Assembly: GCA_947179155.2 (NCBI GenBank)
Contig: OX359264.1
Span: 50,479,702-50,543,701 of the forward strand
Direction of reading: 5' to 3'
DNA: 64,000 nucleotides
Source: Hedera helix
Taxonomy: Eukaryota > Streptophyta > Magnoliopsida > Apiales > Araliaceae
The notes below the pieces were generated by a model. It saw nothing but the letters and a program-made list of their open reading frames with translations. It was not told the origin of the DNA and searched no databases. This document shows positions 46,143-57,911 of this stretch, piece by piece (position 1 is the first letter of the stretch; each line of letters starts with the position of its first letter). Both the position numbers and the translations under genes were made by a program.

Positions 46143-47478
46143 CTATATAAAGTGCTTGCTATAAATCGCCCATATATATATATAACATAATTTTTTTTAA
46201 ATAACATTCCTTCCGTATATAATAATTAACTTTTACTATCATAAGAAAATAATTTTCAAAATATATCCTTTCACTATAAGAAAATAGAAAATAACATTTT
46301 TAAATATAATATATAGTAAAAACTAAAATAAATTCATTTAATTTTAATTAATGTATTTTTATTATTATAAAATCTAAAAAATCTAAAATGTATCATTTAA
46401 CAAAATTATAGTTATTAGTTTGTTGCAAATATTTTCTTTTCAAAACTTATAATGTACGAGAATAAGAGTGGATGATAAACTTTCATTAAAAATGCGGTTA
46501 ATTTGATACTTTCTCTAAGATGTTTAAATTTTGATTGATTTTTTATGATCAATGATGGAAAATAACATGTTTGATAAACTTTGACTGGTGATAAGTAATT
46601 ATTCTTTTTTTAAATTTTTTGTAAATAATTTGAATAAATTGTTTATTAGGTAACTGATAAATGAATTCGGATACTCGGATATTAAAATAATCTGTTCGTT
46701 CAAATAAAATAAACGAAAATAAATATTACCTATTTTTGGATATTATTTCGAATACCGAATACGGATAATATTTTTAAAATCCATCAAATAGTACCGGATA
46801 CGAATATGGATAAAGTATTAGTTTTTTGGATACGAATATTACTATATTCGAATCCGTATATATTAGTGTACAACCCTAATTTTACTCCCTTAGTTCATAA
46901 AATAAATATGAAAGGATTTATTATTTTTATATAAGAAAATTAATTTTTCAAAAAAATTTACTTACATAATTATGAGTCTCATCCATCACTCATATGAAGA
47001 GATTTAGTCTCATAAAACTATCAAAATTTTTATAAAAATGTTATTTTTCTAATTAAAACTAAAATAAAAAGAAATGTAATTTGAAAGTTGAAACTATGTG
47101 TTAGGTCGATTCGATATTAATAATATTGTACCATCCATGAACCATTAAAATTTTATGTTGTGAAATGAATATATTTCATTCATTTCAAAATATAAGACTA
47201 TTATTTTTAAAGTTAATTTTGAATATTTTTTAAAATATAAATTCTTTTAATATTAGTCAATACAATAATGAATATTATAAATTATTTAGAAAATATTACT
47301 TATTATAAAATTTATTATTCCATAATTTTAAATTAATCAACTTTTTTAAATTTAAAAATATATATATCTCATGTTAATTTTAAAAAATCAACAATAATAT
47401 TACAATTTAAAACGAATATAGTAATACTATTTGGTATAATGAATAAATGAATAAAGACAAGTTTGTTAATGCATTTAT
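46143..47478 (-). repeat. Unit 2 of the CBF duplication, distal upstream flank
   Basis: Non-coding, AT-rich. Matches 700-1553 plus 16604-17085 of unit 1 and 55790-57035 of unit 3, including the GGATACTCGGATATT region and ATGAAGAGATT(GAG)TC. No gene. Confidence 0.75.
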
Positions 47479-48740
47479 GTTTAAACAATTTGATTTTATG
47501 ATGACAAAAAGAACTTAATGAATATATATTTTTAATAAACAAGTAATATTGTAGAGTTTTTATGAATAAAAATCTTCTATAAAAGTACTTAGGGATCAAA
47601 CTTGTTAGGTTGATCTATTTCGTAGAGTTAGGACATATAATAGAATAGATTGTCCAAGATCGTAGCGCAGAAGACTAGATTATTCAAGATTGTAGAGTGA
47701 ACCAAAGAAGTCTGGTAGAGTTGGCGAGTAGAAAGTGAAGGCACCTCAAGATTGCAAAGTAAAGCAAAGTAACTATAAGATCGTAGGGTGACTCAATATT
47801 GCAGAGTGAAGTAGAGTAACTCTAAGATTGTGAGTGATTCAAAATCGTAGAGTGAAGCAGAGTAACTCTAAGATTGTAGAGTGACTCAAAATCACAAAGT
47901 AAATTGAACGAACTCTGAAATCGTAGAGTAACACCAGATGTAGAGCAAGATTGCACAGCTGCTAAAATCGTAGAGTACAAATCCTAACATGTTAGCTAGT
48001 AGCTGATCTACAACAAAGGATTGAGGATTCCTGTAACACACAATCATCCTAAAGGTATCCTAGTCAATTTAAAACCCTATCCAAACTGCTATTTTTAGCA
48101 TAAGTAAAGGACAAGTATCTGCCATTGCAACAAATAATATACTGTTGATAATGACACTTAATGGTCCAGTAGACAACTTCGTAAAGCCAGAACAATCAAG
48201 CAATGATAGGTGTCCCGGGAAGAATGGAGTATCGGTAACTTTCAAATGAATTTTTTTTTAAAGTAAACCCTATAAAAGGATACCATTTCAGATGTAAAAA
48301 CCAATGATTCAATTAACAAGAGAAAATTTTAAGTGCTCTGAAAAACTCCTCTCTACAATCCAAAAGTTCTCCATCTACAGAGAATTGAAATCGTTCAGTT
48401 GCTAAGTCATTTAGAGAAATACATCAAGCCACTTAGTAGCACCTCAAACAACATTCAATCAAACCATTCCTAATCTTAGTGATCATCGTTAGCCAAGTCT
48501 CAGTGACTTACTTGATTCTTAGTAAATCAATTCTCTTAGTGAGATAAAGTCTTAGCGACTTTTTAGGATTTAGTGTCTTATCTGTTCCTAAGTGATTCAG
48601 ATCATTGTAGTTAGTTCTTAATGAATCTTGGTTTATATAACCATCATCCTTAGTGGATCATCCCTACTCTCGGAGTGAAAAAAGATGATTAGGAGTATTT
48701 TAGGCTCCAAACTTCTTTAAAATTATGTGTGTTTTTATTG
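47479..48740 (+). mobile_element. Copia-like LTR remnant with GTAGAGTG repeats (unit 2)
   Basis: Begins TGTTTAAACAATTTG at the point where unit 1 diverges. It contains GACAAAAAGAACTTAATG, a GTAGAGTG repeat block (47640-47980), GTCCCGGGAAGAATGGAG, a TATA box TATAAAAGG (48271-48279) and CTCTCTACAATCCAAAAG, an order like SIRE/Tork-type Copia LTRs. The end is not certain. The shared copy in unit 3 (57040-57911) shows that it predates the split of units 2 and 3. Confidence 0.5.
47640..47980 (+). repeat. GTAGAGTG repeat block (unit 2)
   Basis: About eleven imperfect copies of GATTGTAGAGTGA or AATCGTAGAGTGA, with spacers like CTCAAA and AGTAGAGTAACTCTAA. The counterpart in unit 3 is 57150-57470. 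Confidence 0.75.
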
Positions 48741-49368
48741 CTTTACTTAACTGCCTTATAAACTGCCATATACCTTCAATATTAACTGAGACTTCTTTCC
48801 ACAATATTTCACTAAATTTAGAACTATGGTCTTTTACTTAATCTTTGAAGGGTTTTCAAAAATATATATCTCGCTATGCATAATTAAATAAGTTAACTAA
48901 TTACTTAATTGGGTAAATATTCTTTAAATATAAATTTTTAAAGGATCTATTTAATCCCTCCATTCTAGATCTGTTTGTGTTTCTGGGAATAACAAAGCTT
49001 AAAGCAATGATATGCTATCATCTTTTAGAGACTTTTTTCTTGTTCTTCACATGAAGGACTATAAGATTTCACCATTAATTCACTTAAATTATGTGCACTA
49101 TTAAATTTAAATTAAGCTCAAAAGTGACAATTTTTATTTTATTTTATTAAAAGTGCTATTTCTAACACCATTTTGCCCTTATGTTTGGATGAAAATTTTA
49201 TAGGTATTAAAAAAAAAACAGATGGAAATACGTTCAATTTAATACATAATGTAGACTCGGCAAAATTGGCCCTAACCCGCCCATCAAAAATTGGGCTTTG
49301 GGCCTTAATTTTTTAGCCCATAATAAATATTTGGGCAATTTTGGCCCGAACTTGCTCGTGAGCCATTT
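48741..49368. other. Intergenic, no gene recognised
   Basis: AT-rich sequence. At 49255-49375 there are repeated GGGCTTTGGGCC/GGCCCGAAC words, probably a degraded transposon end. Confidence 0.4.
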
Positions 49369-49674
49369 AGCGGGCTAGAATATTGTGTCTTTTGTACCTA
49401 TATCATCCATCTTATATTAATAGTAGCCACACATTCTCAATAGGATAACAATTCTTAATATGAGTTGTGTAGTATAGAGATCCTATTGGAGAGGTAACTA
49501 ACATACAAAGTAGTATTGAATATGGTAACTAGTTAGCGCCTTAAGAAAGTAATGCAGTGAGCCCAAGCTTATTAGACTTAGGAGTCCTCATGTGAGTGTA
49601 CTATGCCTAATGAGCTATGGAGATAAGGCTCAATATAGACAATCCACTTGCAATAGTAAATATACAGCCTAACA
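49369..49674 (-). mobile_element. Copia-like LTR, truncated, unit 3
   Basis: Counterpart of 19036-19321. On the minus strand it starts TGTTAGGCTGTATATTTACT, preceded by a purine tract GAAGGGGTGGGAAA that fits a PPT. The other end is missing. Confidence 0.6.
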
Positions 49675-49734
49675 TTGTTTCCCACCCCTTCAGCATATGA
49701 AGTGAGGTGGAGGAGTAGAGTAATGAAAAAGACT

Positions 49735-49925
49735 TTAGGAGCCCGAAAGACTATCACAATCGAAGACATGAGGTTTCGAGAGTCCGAAAGACTATAGCAA
49801 CCGAAGATAAGATGCTTCTGGAGTCAAAGACTATTGCAATCGAAGACAGGAGGGTTTGGGAGTCCGAAGACTACTGCGATCGAAAACAGGATGCTTCGGG
49901 AGTTGGAAGAATACCGCAACCGATG
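49735..49925. repeat. Tandem repeat, about 40 bp unit (unit 3)
   Basis: Five imperfect copies of the same unit as 19380-19575 (GAGTCCGAAAGACTA, GAAGACAGGAGG). Confidence 0.75.
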
Positions 49926-52106
49926 ACAGAGCCTAGATGAAGGGGAAGTCAATTTATAATTGAATGAGTCACCCTCCGTTTAGAAGCAGAGCAATAATTC
50001 CTTTTAAAAGGAGTGATCTGCTTAGGTATGAGCTTATGAGTATCCATTGAATCCATATGGACTTTTAAGAAATGGGTTCATTGAATGAGCATGAAATTTT
50101 GTAATTTTTTTTTTGTTTGATTTAATCTTTATTTAAGGTATCAGAAAAATCTTAATTTGAATAACAATAAGTAATAAAGTTTATGCTCTATTTATTTAGA
50201 TTAATACCTGATGACACATATTGTATTTGTAAATTATGTAGAATAAAATACAATTTTTATAATATTTAAAGGACTCAGTAAAAGTTTTAAAATAATTAAA
50301 TTAAAAATAATAATTATATAACTAAAGTTATAGAAATAAAAATAAATATGACATAAATTCACCAAACATGCCATCGGCTGCCCCGGCAATGAATCGCTTC
50401 ATAAGAGAGACGTCTGAAGTGTCCTTACGGCGGTATATCGAGTCTTCTCAACTGTGCATTACTTTGTTTACTAATTGGTGTTATTAACGATTAACATCTC
50501 AATTTCATCTATTCCCAACAAGTACTGCTGTAAACTATGGTTGCTGTTTGGCCACGCTTGTGTCTAGCATTTGCATCGATGAGACTTTCCATATTTTACT
50601 CCATTCGTTTCAAATTATTCTTTTTGTTTTTGAAAACTTGATTTAGTTTAATTTTTTTATTTAAATTAAATATTTTTGTAATTAAAATTTATATTACTTT
50701 ATATATATATATAGGTGGAAAAATTATACTAAGAAAAAAATATATCAAATTTTTCTTTTTGTTTTTGAAAACTTGATTTAGTTTAATTTTTTTATTTAAA
50801 TTAAATATTTTTGTAATTAAAATTTATATTACTTTTTATATATATAGGTGGAAAAATTATACTAAGAAAAAAATATATCAAATTTATTACTATATTCAGT
50901 TTTCATGAATTTAAAAATATAAATAAATATGCTTAATTTTTAAATTGGTCAATTTCATTAGAAAAGTTAACTAAGCTAATTTTTCAAGGACCCATGGAGT
51001 ATAAATTAATATTGACTTTTTAAATATTTTTAAACTCAAAATTAACATAAATTTATATAATTTCTGTTAATATAATTTAAATATCATAAGTTATCTAAAA
51101 AATACTACTAGTTTATACGATTCATTGCACCACATAAGATCTATGACCAGCATAGTATATACTATTACGATAGAAATTTTATCTACACAATAATGGTGCT
51201 TTGAATTTTTATATTCGCTTACATACGGCGGTTTGTTGAATGAGCTGTCAACCTCCACTACGTACCCAATCCCGAACGGTCTTCTTTTATATATATATGA
51301 TGAAAGCACCTTTTATTGAGTAGAAAGGTCAGTACTGCAAGCGAATTTGGACCGGCCAGTCATGACTTTTGAGCTTAATTTTGTGAGTGATTTGAATCAC
51401 CATAAAAAAACTCGTGCTCTTTGTTTATCCGGATGGACGAAGGGCTCTTGTGACAACAGATTGAGTCTTGATTTAGACCCGGTTCAAGATGAGGTTGTTA
51501 AACTAAATATATATTTTGCTAGCTGACTACGTACATCGCTTACATATATACATTTATTTGTCAACTGTGAATTACTTAATTTACTTGGTGTCAATGAAGA
51601 TCAATTAACATCTCAATGAGACTTTCCAAACTTTAAAACACCATTTTGTTCCACTATAAAACTAAAGGTAGACTAGGGTAAGAAGGAAAAGTCTAAAGGC
51701 AAATGCATGGTAGTTGAAGCAGTCATTCTAGTTAGTTGTTTTCATCCGATGATCAATATTACTTGGGGAATAATTGATCAGTTGTATTGCTGTTGGTTGG
51801 GATGATATCCCTAGTTTTAATTTCAGTACCCCGATACTTAATTTGTTACTTAAATATTTGAACCTGTAACAGAATTGAGCATGAATGAAATTATCAATTT
51901 CCAATCTCTTCTTTTCTTTTCTCCCTACTCTTTTCTGCAAAAGTCTAGCTAGAGACTATAAATTCTAACTTCATTCATTCTATGTAATACAAATGGTTCA
52001 AGAAACGTCAACTAAATGGTGAAGTACGTATAATATTACTGAACTAGACTTGAAATAACTAATTATCTGAAAGAATCATCTAAAAATGACATTATATATA
52101 TACGTA
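49926..52106. other. Non-coding part of unit 3
   Basis: Shared with 19576-22010 of unit 2; no gene seen. Contains the 135 bp tandem duplication 50618-50887. Confidence 0.5.
50618..50887. repeat. 135 bp tandem duplication
   Basis: TTCTTTTTGTTTTTGAAAAC to AAAAATATATCAAATTT is present twice (50618 and 50753) with nearly no differences. Unit 2 has it once (about 20278-20400), so the duplication arose in unit 3 and is recent. Confidence 0.8.
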
Positions 52107-52660
52107 TTAATTGTTATCCTTTGAGGGACCCATCGACTCTGATTTCATCGAGATCCTTAGTAAAAGGAGATGTGTAGAATTTGTTACATTTGAATCTGGT
52201 GCATCCCTCAAAGGACCTTTGAAAAGACGTTTCTCCAGAAAAACTACTACGGTTTTGGCATTATCTTCAACCCTGAACACCACTTCTATGTTATGAATGG
52301 GATCTTGCTCTTCTTTTTTGGTGTCTGTCTGAATCAAATAACTGAGTGATAGTAATTCTGCGAGCGCGGTGAGAGTCGTAGTGACCTGATCAGAAGGTGT
52401 TCTATGTTTGTTTAACAGGCTATTTTCGGCTTTTATCAGATCCATAAACTGCTTGGCAATCTATTCTCACCGAAGTTAAAGAGTTTTCCTCTTATCTTAA
52501 ACTTCTTGGAGATGACGTTGCTTATCAGTATCAGCTGGTTAATGTGACTGCAAGTGTGTTTCTCCATGAAAATTATTGTGGTAGCCTTGTCACGGTAATG
52601 TGGTTGCCATGGAAGTTTTTTTTTTGCAAAGAGTGGTTCAGGCACCTTTTCTAACGCCAA
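52107..52660 (-). other. Unidentified possible gene remnant
   Basis: The minus strand has a reading frame of 112 codons (MDLIKAENSLLNKHRTPSDQ ... ALAELLSLSYLIQTDTKK) and, further upstream, PEPLFAKKKLPWQPHYRDKA in another frame. The matching part of unit 2 (22020-22568) has a frameshift and stops. I recognise no family. It could be a piece of an old gene or a chance open frame. Confidence 0.3.
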
Positions 52661-53094
52661 TATTAATACTCGAATTTGTCTACACATTCAACCGCTGACT
52701 TGTACGTGAACCTGCACACACAAAAAAAATCACAAGGATGTGAGAGTAATTAAGTACATGCTTCAAAATATATTAACAATGGAGGGAAAAAAATATTTAG
52801 TAGACTATATTATTGTGTATCGTACCTATATTGTTCCTCTTGTATTTATAATAGTTACGTTCTCAATTGGATAACAACTCCTAATAGGAGTTGTGCAGTA
52901 GAGATCTTATTAGAGATTTAATTAATACAAATTAGTATTGGATATCGTAACTAATTAGTGTTTTAAATGTTAAAGCGGCGAGCCCAAGTTTATCGGACGT
53001 AGGAGTCTTTATGTGAGCGCATTATGCCTAATGAGCTATAGGTATAGATCCAATATAGACAGTTCATTTACCCTAGTAAATATGCAGTTCAACA
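52661..53094 (-). mobile_element. Copia-like solo LTR, unit 3
   Basis: Counterpart of 22569-23024. On the minus strand it starts TGTTGAACTGCATATTTACT and ends GAGTATTAATA (CA mutated to TA). Confidence 0.6.
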
Positions 53095-53937
53095 CTGATT
53101 TATTAGAAAGAATTTGCTCAATACGAGTATAATAAAAAAGGGTGGTGCATGTCCAAAATTTAAACCAATACACATATATCATCAATGCATGCATGTATGA
53201 TTTATACTTCGCTTCTTCCCAACCATCATGCATGCACTACAATGATGTATCCATGATTTTTATCAAGTATGGTCACTCTTATAATTAAAAAATAAATAAA
53301 AAATAAATAAGTAAAATAATAATAATAATAAATATAATTCACCAAATATAGAGTTCATTAAAAATACCTTACTCATTACAAATTAATTTTTGAGATCCAA
53401 TTTCTTGAAATTTTTTTACTATTGCCTCATTTATCGACTATTGAGTAGAATCGAATCGATGATGTTTATTTTCCTTGAGATTCGTAAACTAACACAAATA
53501 TTTTTTGCTTTCTATTAAAGAAAAGAAGCAAACATAAGTACAAAAAATACAATCAAGTACGATTAAAAAAAAAGAAAAAGAAAAAGAGCCCTACTCCTAA
53601 AAAATATTATATGCATTAAAATATTTTAGAACAAATATTCTCAGTTCCAAATCAATTATTCATAGCATATTTTATATTTAAATTATTAAATAAAATAAAT
53701 TTAAAACAATGTGCACGACAAATTAGAAGAAGAGAAAATCATAAAATTTAGGAGAATTTCAAATTTAAAGAAATATATTACAAAATTTGAGAGAAATTGA
53801 ATATCATAGGAAAGAAGGATGTCAACGTATACTGTTACAATTTATAATTTTAACTGAAATTGAGATAAGACATGCCTAATTTTTTGAATTGAAATTATAA
53901 CTGAATTTTGTACTAGTGTAACTTGATACTCCAATCC

Positions 53938-53982
<45 letters not shown>

Positions 53983-54087
53983 TATTTTTACCAGTCGAAG
54001 TATTTATGAATTTAAGGGTACTCAAGTGACCACCCTTGCCCCTTGTAAATCCGCCTTGGTGCATGCATCACCTATAACATTAGTTAA
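53095..54087. other. Downstream flank of CBF copy 3
   Basis: No gene seen. Shares TGCATGCATG and AATTTCTTGA segments with 23025-23968. A (TA)n microsatellite is at about 53940-53981. The middle (53510-53790) differs from unit 2. Confidence 0.5.
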
Positions 54088-54804
54088 TTAATCTATCCAT
54101 AAAGTCAAGTCAATGTCACAATCCATATCTCCCCATTGAAAACCCTTTTTCATAGCTGGTGGAGTAATAAGCAAACCCTCCGCCATGCTATAAATTAAAC
54201 CCGGCATATTAAACAGTTCCTCCTCATCCACAAACATCATCCTTGAACTATCCGAGTTCTGGCTCTCAACTCCTATCTCCTCCTCCTCCTTCATAGCAGG
54301 TAAATTTATCATCAAGGGTTTCATAGCTTTGCTTGGGTTTTCGTCATGCGAATAATTATGTGCTGAGGACGTGTAGGATGGCACAAAAGCCATAGCTCCT
54401 GCAAAAGCTTCCACTTGTATATCCCTAGCAGAATTTGACTTGGCTCGTTTTAGGAGCCAAGCAGAGTCTTCAAAGTTGAGGGAAGCTCCCTCGCCCCGGA
54501 GTGCCAAGGCCACCACGTCGTGAGCCCTAGCAGCCATTTCCGGGGTAGGGAACGTCCCTAGCCAAATTCTTGACTTTTTGTTTGGCTCGCGTACTTCACA
54601 AAGCCATTTCCCTCCATTTCTTTCCCTAACACCTCGATAGACCGGATGTCGCGTTTCTTTGAATTTCTTCCTCCCCGCCTTTCGCTTCTGCGAAATGAGT
54701 GGCACGCTTTCCGGTGTTTGGGTATCAGAATTTGATTGAATATTATCGGTTGAAGAAGAAAATGACGAGTACGACACAGAAATACGATCCTCTTCAAAGT
54801 TCAT
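54088..54804 (-). CDS. CBF/DREB1-like AP2/ERF transcription factor (copy 3, AP2 Val14 to Leu)
   Basis: Intronless, 238 residues, colinear with the copy at 23969-24685. CBF signature KRKAGRKKFKETRHP (40-54), AP2 domain (about 55-112), DSAWL (113-117), acidic C-terminus with MMFVDEEELFNMPGL and the end TLWID. Key difference: the AP2 position 14 residue, valine in DREB-type factors and in copy 2, is leucine here (KWLCEVRE, residue 68; GTT to CTT). Glu19 (residue 73) is kept. A second AP2-domain change is Ala to Val in HDVVALAL. Family knowledge: Val14 is important for DRE recognition, so binding strength or specificity may be altered; that is inference. It may be functional, diverged or weakly active. 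No upstream in-frame ATG competes with 54804. Confidence 0.9.
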   Translation of the reverse strand: MNFEEDRISVSYSSFSSSTDNIQSNSDTQTPESVPLISQKRKAGRKKFKETRHPVYRGVRERNGGKWLCEVREPNKKSRIWLGTFPTPEMAARAHDVVALALRGEGASLNFEDSAWLLKRAKSNSARDIQVEAFAGAMAFVPSYTSSAHNYSHDENPSKAMKPLMINLPAMKEEEEIGVESQNSDSSRMMFVDEEELFNMPGLIYSMAEGLLITPPAMKKGFQWGDMDCDIDLTLWID

Positions 54805-54890
54805 AATGAATATATGAATGCTAGAGAGAATTGCTAACAGAAATAATACGTTCTATATATAAGTTTAAATTCATGAACTATGAGATAGAG

Positions 54891-54954
<64 letters not shown>

Positions 54955-55426
54955 TGTGTGTGTAATACGTTCTATATATCCGAAGAGTTGAGGAAGAAAT
55001 AGAATAGAATTTGGAGAAGAGAACGATTCCTCGCACTGAGAAACACGAGAAAACTCGTGATTTTTACTCTACAATTATGTGAGCACATGGTGAAATAAAA
55101 AACGGGGGCGGCTTAAAATTAATCTATAGATACATCCATTTACTCACATTTTTTCGATATCCGATAGTTGTATTGGCCAAATAAAATTGGGTTAAAGTAG
55201 TAAGATCTAGAGAGAGAAAATATAATTATTTGGTCAAAATAACTTTTAGACTTGCGAAGAAAGAAATAAAATAAATGTATTTATAAATTTATTCTTTTTT
55301 TATTAAGTTAAAAAACCACGTGTGGAAACAGAGAGCATGACTGCGGAGAAGGACGACTGTGGGGTCTACTTTCGTCAGTTTCTATCTTAGGACGGAAAAA
55401 ATGGTCCCCCATTTCGGTCTCAAATC
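54805..55426 (-). promoter_or_regulatory. Promoter region of CBF copy 3
   Basis: Homologous to the promoters of copies 1 and 2, but the two proximal G-boxes are mutated (CTCGTG at about 55049, CACATG at about 55083). A distal CACGTG remains at 55317-55322. A long (TA)n tract at 54894-54951 has expanded where copy 2 has a short TA run. Confidence 0.5.
54894..54951. repeat. (TA)n microsatellite in the promoter of CBF copy 3
   Basis: About 58 bp of TA dinucleotides, followed by GCGTGTGTGTG. Confidence 0.9.
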
Positions 55427-55521
55427 CTCTTTATCAATTCTCTATATCAATTCTTTGTTACCAGAAACATGATACAGAGATATATATATCTGTATGTATA
55501 ATATATATTTGTATTTATACA

Positions 55522-55582
<61 letters not shown>

Positions 55583-55643
55583 GTATCATGTCTCTGGTTT
55601 ACCAGAGACATGATATAGAGAATTGATACAGAGGACATCATCC
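55427..55643. mobile_element. Foldback element (MITE-like) upstream of CBF copy 3
   Basis: The left arm (about 55427-55484, CCTCTTTATCAATTCTCTAT...) and right arm (about 55586-55643) are near-perfect inverted repeats of about 58 bp, with shared words ATCAATTCTCTATATCA and ACATGATACAGA. They surround an AT-rich loop with a (TA)n tract. Units 1 and 2 lack it. I could not fix a target duplication. Confidence 0.7.
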
Positions 55644-57036
55644 TGCTATTTCTTTCCATTTCTCTATTTGCGATCCCAATTTTTGCTTGTGTGGCTTATT
55701 CGCTCACACTGAGGAGACAGACTCTATACGCTATATGATGAATTTTACTTGGGGATGTAAATGGTAATTAAAAAATTTGTATTCATTTGTATTTATATAT
55801 ATATAATTAGCTTTTATTATCATAAGAAAATTATTTTTAAAATATGTCATTTCACTTTTAAAAGATAAAAAATACCACTTTTAATTATAATATTAAAACT
55901 AAAATAAATTTATTTAATTTTAATTAATGTATTTTTACTATTATAAAGTCTAAAATATCTAAAATTTATAATTTAATGAGAAATTTATATGCTACAAGAA
56001 CAAAATTATACTTATTATTTTGTTATAAATATTTTATTTTTGAAACTTATAATGTGCGAGAATATGATTGAATGATAAACTTTCATTAACAATGCGGTTA
56101 ATTTGATACTTTCTTTAAATAGTGATGAGTAATTATTAATTTTTTTTTAATTTTTGTAAATAATTTGATTAAATTGTTTATTAGGTAACTGATAAACGAA
56201 TTCGGATACTCGAATATTCGAATAATGTGGTCATTCAAATAAAATAAACAAAAATAAATATTATCCGTATTTAGATATTATTTCGAATACCGAATACAAA
56301 TAGTAATTTTAAAATCCGTCGAATATCAGATACGAATATGGATAGGGTACTAGTTTTTTTGGATACAGATGCTACTATATCCAGATTCGTATATATTTGT
56401 TTACAACCCTAATTTACTATCTCAGTTCATAAAATAAATATTAAAGGAAATATTATTTTTATATAAAAAAAGTAATTTTTCAAAAAAAATTACTTACTTA
56501 ATTATGAGTCTCATCTATCACTCATGTGAAGAGATTGAGTATTATAAAACTATCATTTTTTTTTATAAAAATATTAATTTTCAGATTAAAATTATAATAA
56601 TAAGAAGTGTAATTTGAAAGTTGAAACCATGTGTTAAGTCGATTCCATATTAATAATATTGTACCTTCCATTAACCCTTAAAATTTTATGTTGTGAAATG
56701 GATATATTTAATTCATTTCAAAATATAAAATATAAGATTATTATTTTTTTAAAGATAATTTAGAATATTTTTTAAAATATAATTTTTTAATTTTAGTCAA
56801 TACAATAATGAATGTTATAAATTATTTAAAAAATATTACTTATTATACGATTTAGTATTCCATAATTTTAAATGAATCATCTTTTTTTTAATTTAAAAAT
56901 ATATTATGTTAATTTTTAAAAATCAATAATAATATTATAATTTAAAACGAAGATAGTAATATTATTTGGTATAATGAATAAATGAATAAAGATAAGTTTG
57001 TTAATAGATTTATGTTTAATCTATTTGATTTTATGA
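55644..57036. other. Distal upstream flank of CBF copy 3
   Basis: AT-rich and non-coding. Matches 580-1553 and 16604-17085 (unit 1) and 46143-47478 (unit 2), and shows the uninterrupted insertion site of the outer solo LTR at about 56530. Confidence 0.7.
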
Positions 57037-57911
57037 TGATAAAAAGAACTTTATGAATATTTATAATAAACAAGTAATATTATACAGTTCTTATGAATGA
57101 AAATCTTCTGTAAAAGGACTTTAGGATCAAACTTGTTAGATTGATCCATTTCGTAGAGTTAGGACATGTAATAGAATAGACTGTCCAAGATTGTAGAGCT
57201 AGCAGAAGAATTGATTGCTCAAGATTGCAGAGTGAGCCAAAGATGTTTGGTAGAGTCGTCGAGTAGAAAGTGAAGGCACATCAAGATCGCAGAGTGAAGT
57301 AGAGTAACTCTAAGATCATGAGTGACTTAATAACGTAGAGCGAAACAGAGTAACTCTAAGATTGTAGAATGACTCAAAACTGCATAGTAAACTCAAGGAA
57401 CTCTAAAATTATAGAGTGACACCAGACGTAAAGCAAGATTGCAGAGCTACCAAAATTGTATAGTACAAATCCTGACATGTTAGTAGCTGATATGCAATAA
57501 AGGATTGAGTACTCCTTTAACACACAATCATCCTAAAGGTATCCTAGTGTATTGGCAAAAAGGATAAGGATTCAATTCAAAGCCATATCCAAACAACTAT
57601 TTTTAGCATAAGCAAATGACAGCAAACAAACAGTATACTAATGACTGTGACACTTAATGGTCCAACAGACAACTTCGCAATAACAAGTGTCCTAGAAAGA
57701 ATGGAGTAATGATAACTTTTAATCGAAAAGATTTCAAGGAAAGCCTACAAAAGGATTATCATTTCAGATGCAAAAACCAACTATTCGATTGACAAGTGAA
57801 AATTTTAAGTACTCTGAAAAGCTCCTCCCTACAATCCAAAAGTTCTCCATCTACAGATAAATCATTTAGCTAATAAGTTATTTAGAAAAATACATCAAGC
57901 CACTTAGCGGT
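57037..57911 (+). mobile_element. Copia-like LTR remnant with GTAGAGTG repeats (unit 3)
   Basis: Counterpart of 47479-48445. The repeat block is 57150-57470. The TATA box of unit 2 is damaged here (CCTACAAAAGG). It is cut at 57912 by another LTR. Confidence 0.5.

Larger units (their letters stand above)
49369..57911 (-). repeat. Unit 3 of the CBF-containing segmental duplication
   Basis: The longest uninterrupted copy of the unit, about 8.5 kb. It contains a truncated copia-like LTR (49369-49674), the 40 bp tandem repeat (49735-49925), a second copia-like LTR (52661-53094), the CBF gene and its flank, and a copia-like LTR remnant with GTAGAGTG repeats. Compared with unit 2 it lacks the hAT-type MITE, the MULE and the block at 23438-23800. 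It has its own 135 bp tandem duplication and a foldback element. Confidence 0.85.
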
